Assembly: GCA_026724425.1 (NCBI GenBank)
Contig: JAIUCV010000003.1
Coordinates: forward strand, 50,284,477 to 50,348,476
DNA: 64,000 bases
Direction of reading: 5' to 3'
Source: Erythrophleum ivorense
Taxonomy: Eukaryota > Streptophyta > Magnoliopsida > Fabales > Fabaceae
The stretch's first letter is position 1, and the number at the start of each line of letters is the position of its first letter. Under the pieces are notes generated by a model. The model was not told where the DNA came from. It made no database searches and worked only from the letters and a program-made list of their open reading frames with translations. Position numbers and translations under genes: made by a program. Positions 63,430-64,000 of the stretch are shown one piece after another.

Positions 63430-63560
63430 GACGTAAAAGAAATCTAGACTCATCTGAAAATGAAGCAGCTCCCGCTTTGGCTAATTGGTTGCAATATGCG
63501 GGATAATGAAGCAGCTCACGCTTTGGCTAATTGGTTGCAATATGTGGGTTATCTATTCTT
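63430..63560 (+). repeat. Duplicated RNase H-like scrap
   Basis: Two tandem copies, about 48 bases apart, of AATGAAGCAGCTC-CGCTTTGGC continuing to TTGCAATATG-GGG. The translation NEAAHALANWLQY resembles the C-terminal end of retroelement RNase H domains (N-x-A-A-H-A-L-A-x-W). A truncated retroelement tail with a local duplication. Confidence 0.5.
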
Positions 63561-64000
63561 ATGCCATTTTTGTTTTTATGTTTATAGGTATATATAATAC
63601 TCAATATATGTGTAATTTTGAAATGTACTAGTTGACATGCATAGTTTTTTATCTTGTTCTCTTTACATAAAATAGTAGTGCTAATAGGTAATTTTAATAT
63701 TATTGGTCAAGCATTATAGTGTTATATTCAGGAATCCCTTTCTACTTTCAGGCCTACATCTATCAATTTTATAACACCTATGCTCGGTATTCTTGGTATA
63801 GAAATCAATATAAGGACAGGGTCTGCTAAGAGACGAATAGAAACCCACCCAAAAACTGGGTGTTAGGGGTTTTCCTTGGAGAGAAATAACTACCAATAAA
63901 AACTCTTGATGCCAAAGAGATTCAAACCCGCACAGCATGAATAATTGCGATAACCTTATTAATTACAAGACAAAAGACACCAAACAACCTAAAAGCATAT
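63561..64000. other. Intergenic DNA at window end
   Basis: No gene recognised; the open frame at 63714-63938 (-) has no identifiable family. Confidence 0.4.

Overview
The window is nuclear DNA of a flowering plant, probably a eudicot. It is AT-rich, its genes are split by GT-AG introns, it has many (AT)n and (AAT)n microsatellites, and most of it is decayed transposable elements. The protein families seen are plant ones: BCAT, trichome birefringence-like, plant mobile domain, En/Spm, MuDR and Ty3/gypsy. The species cannot be named from the sequence. No tRNA, rRNA or CRISPR array was seen.

Layout. (1) 1-1960: the last four exons of a branched-chain aminotransferase gene (+); the earlier exons are not in the window. 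(2) 3100-12500: AT-rich DNA and a first Mutator-like element (+), with a broken MuDR/SWIM transposase (5400-7818) followed by a broken plant-mobile-domain (PMD) gene (8318-10650). (3) 12560-40930: a second Mutator-like element of the same family and orientation, split in two by a CACTA (En/Spm) element at 14412-37662. The CACTA has TAT on both sides, matching CACT-type inverted ends, a broken TPase gene and two Transposase_24-like relics, all on the minus strand. The CACTA itself carries two LTR-retrotransposon insertions. One is a 3.8-kb solo LTR (14978-18797, flanked by GCGTG). The other is a 7.5-kb composite Ty3/gypsy block (26519-34016, flanked by ATCCA) that interrupts the TPase. A third, shorter solo LTR of the same family (29852-32217) sits inside the reverse transcriptase of that block. 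This gives four nested levels that can be ordered in time.

(4) 41000-53650: a gene-poor stretch with relics. These are an EXO70 (exocyst) fragment (-), a MAPKKK-like kinase pseudogene (+) split by a 1.5-kb solo LTR of a second family, two further pieces of that LTR family, and an isolated core-promoter-like stretch near 48487. (5) 54551-60118: the only gene that looks complete, a six-exon trichome birefringence-like (TBL12/13-type) gene (-), predicted 416 residues, with GDS and DCMHW motifs. Its introns hold a possible retroelement relic and a minisatellite. (6) 60119-64000: noncoding DNA with a small duplicated RNase H-like scrap.

BCAT (branched-chain amino acid metabolism) and TBL (polysaccharide O-acetylation) have no evident functional link. 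The rest of the window records successive insertion and decay. I found no convincing new biological system; the best result is the fully resolved nest, supported by target-site duplications at each level.
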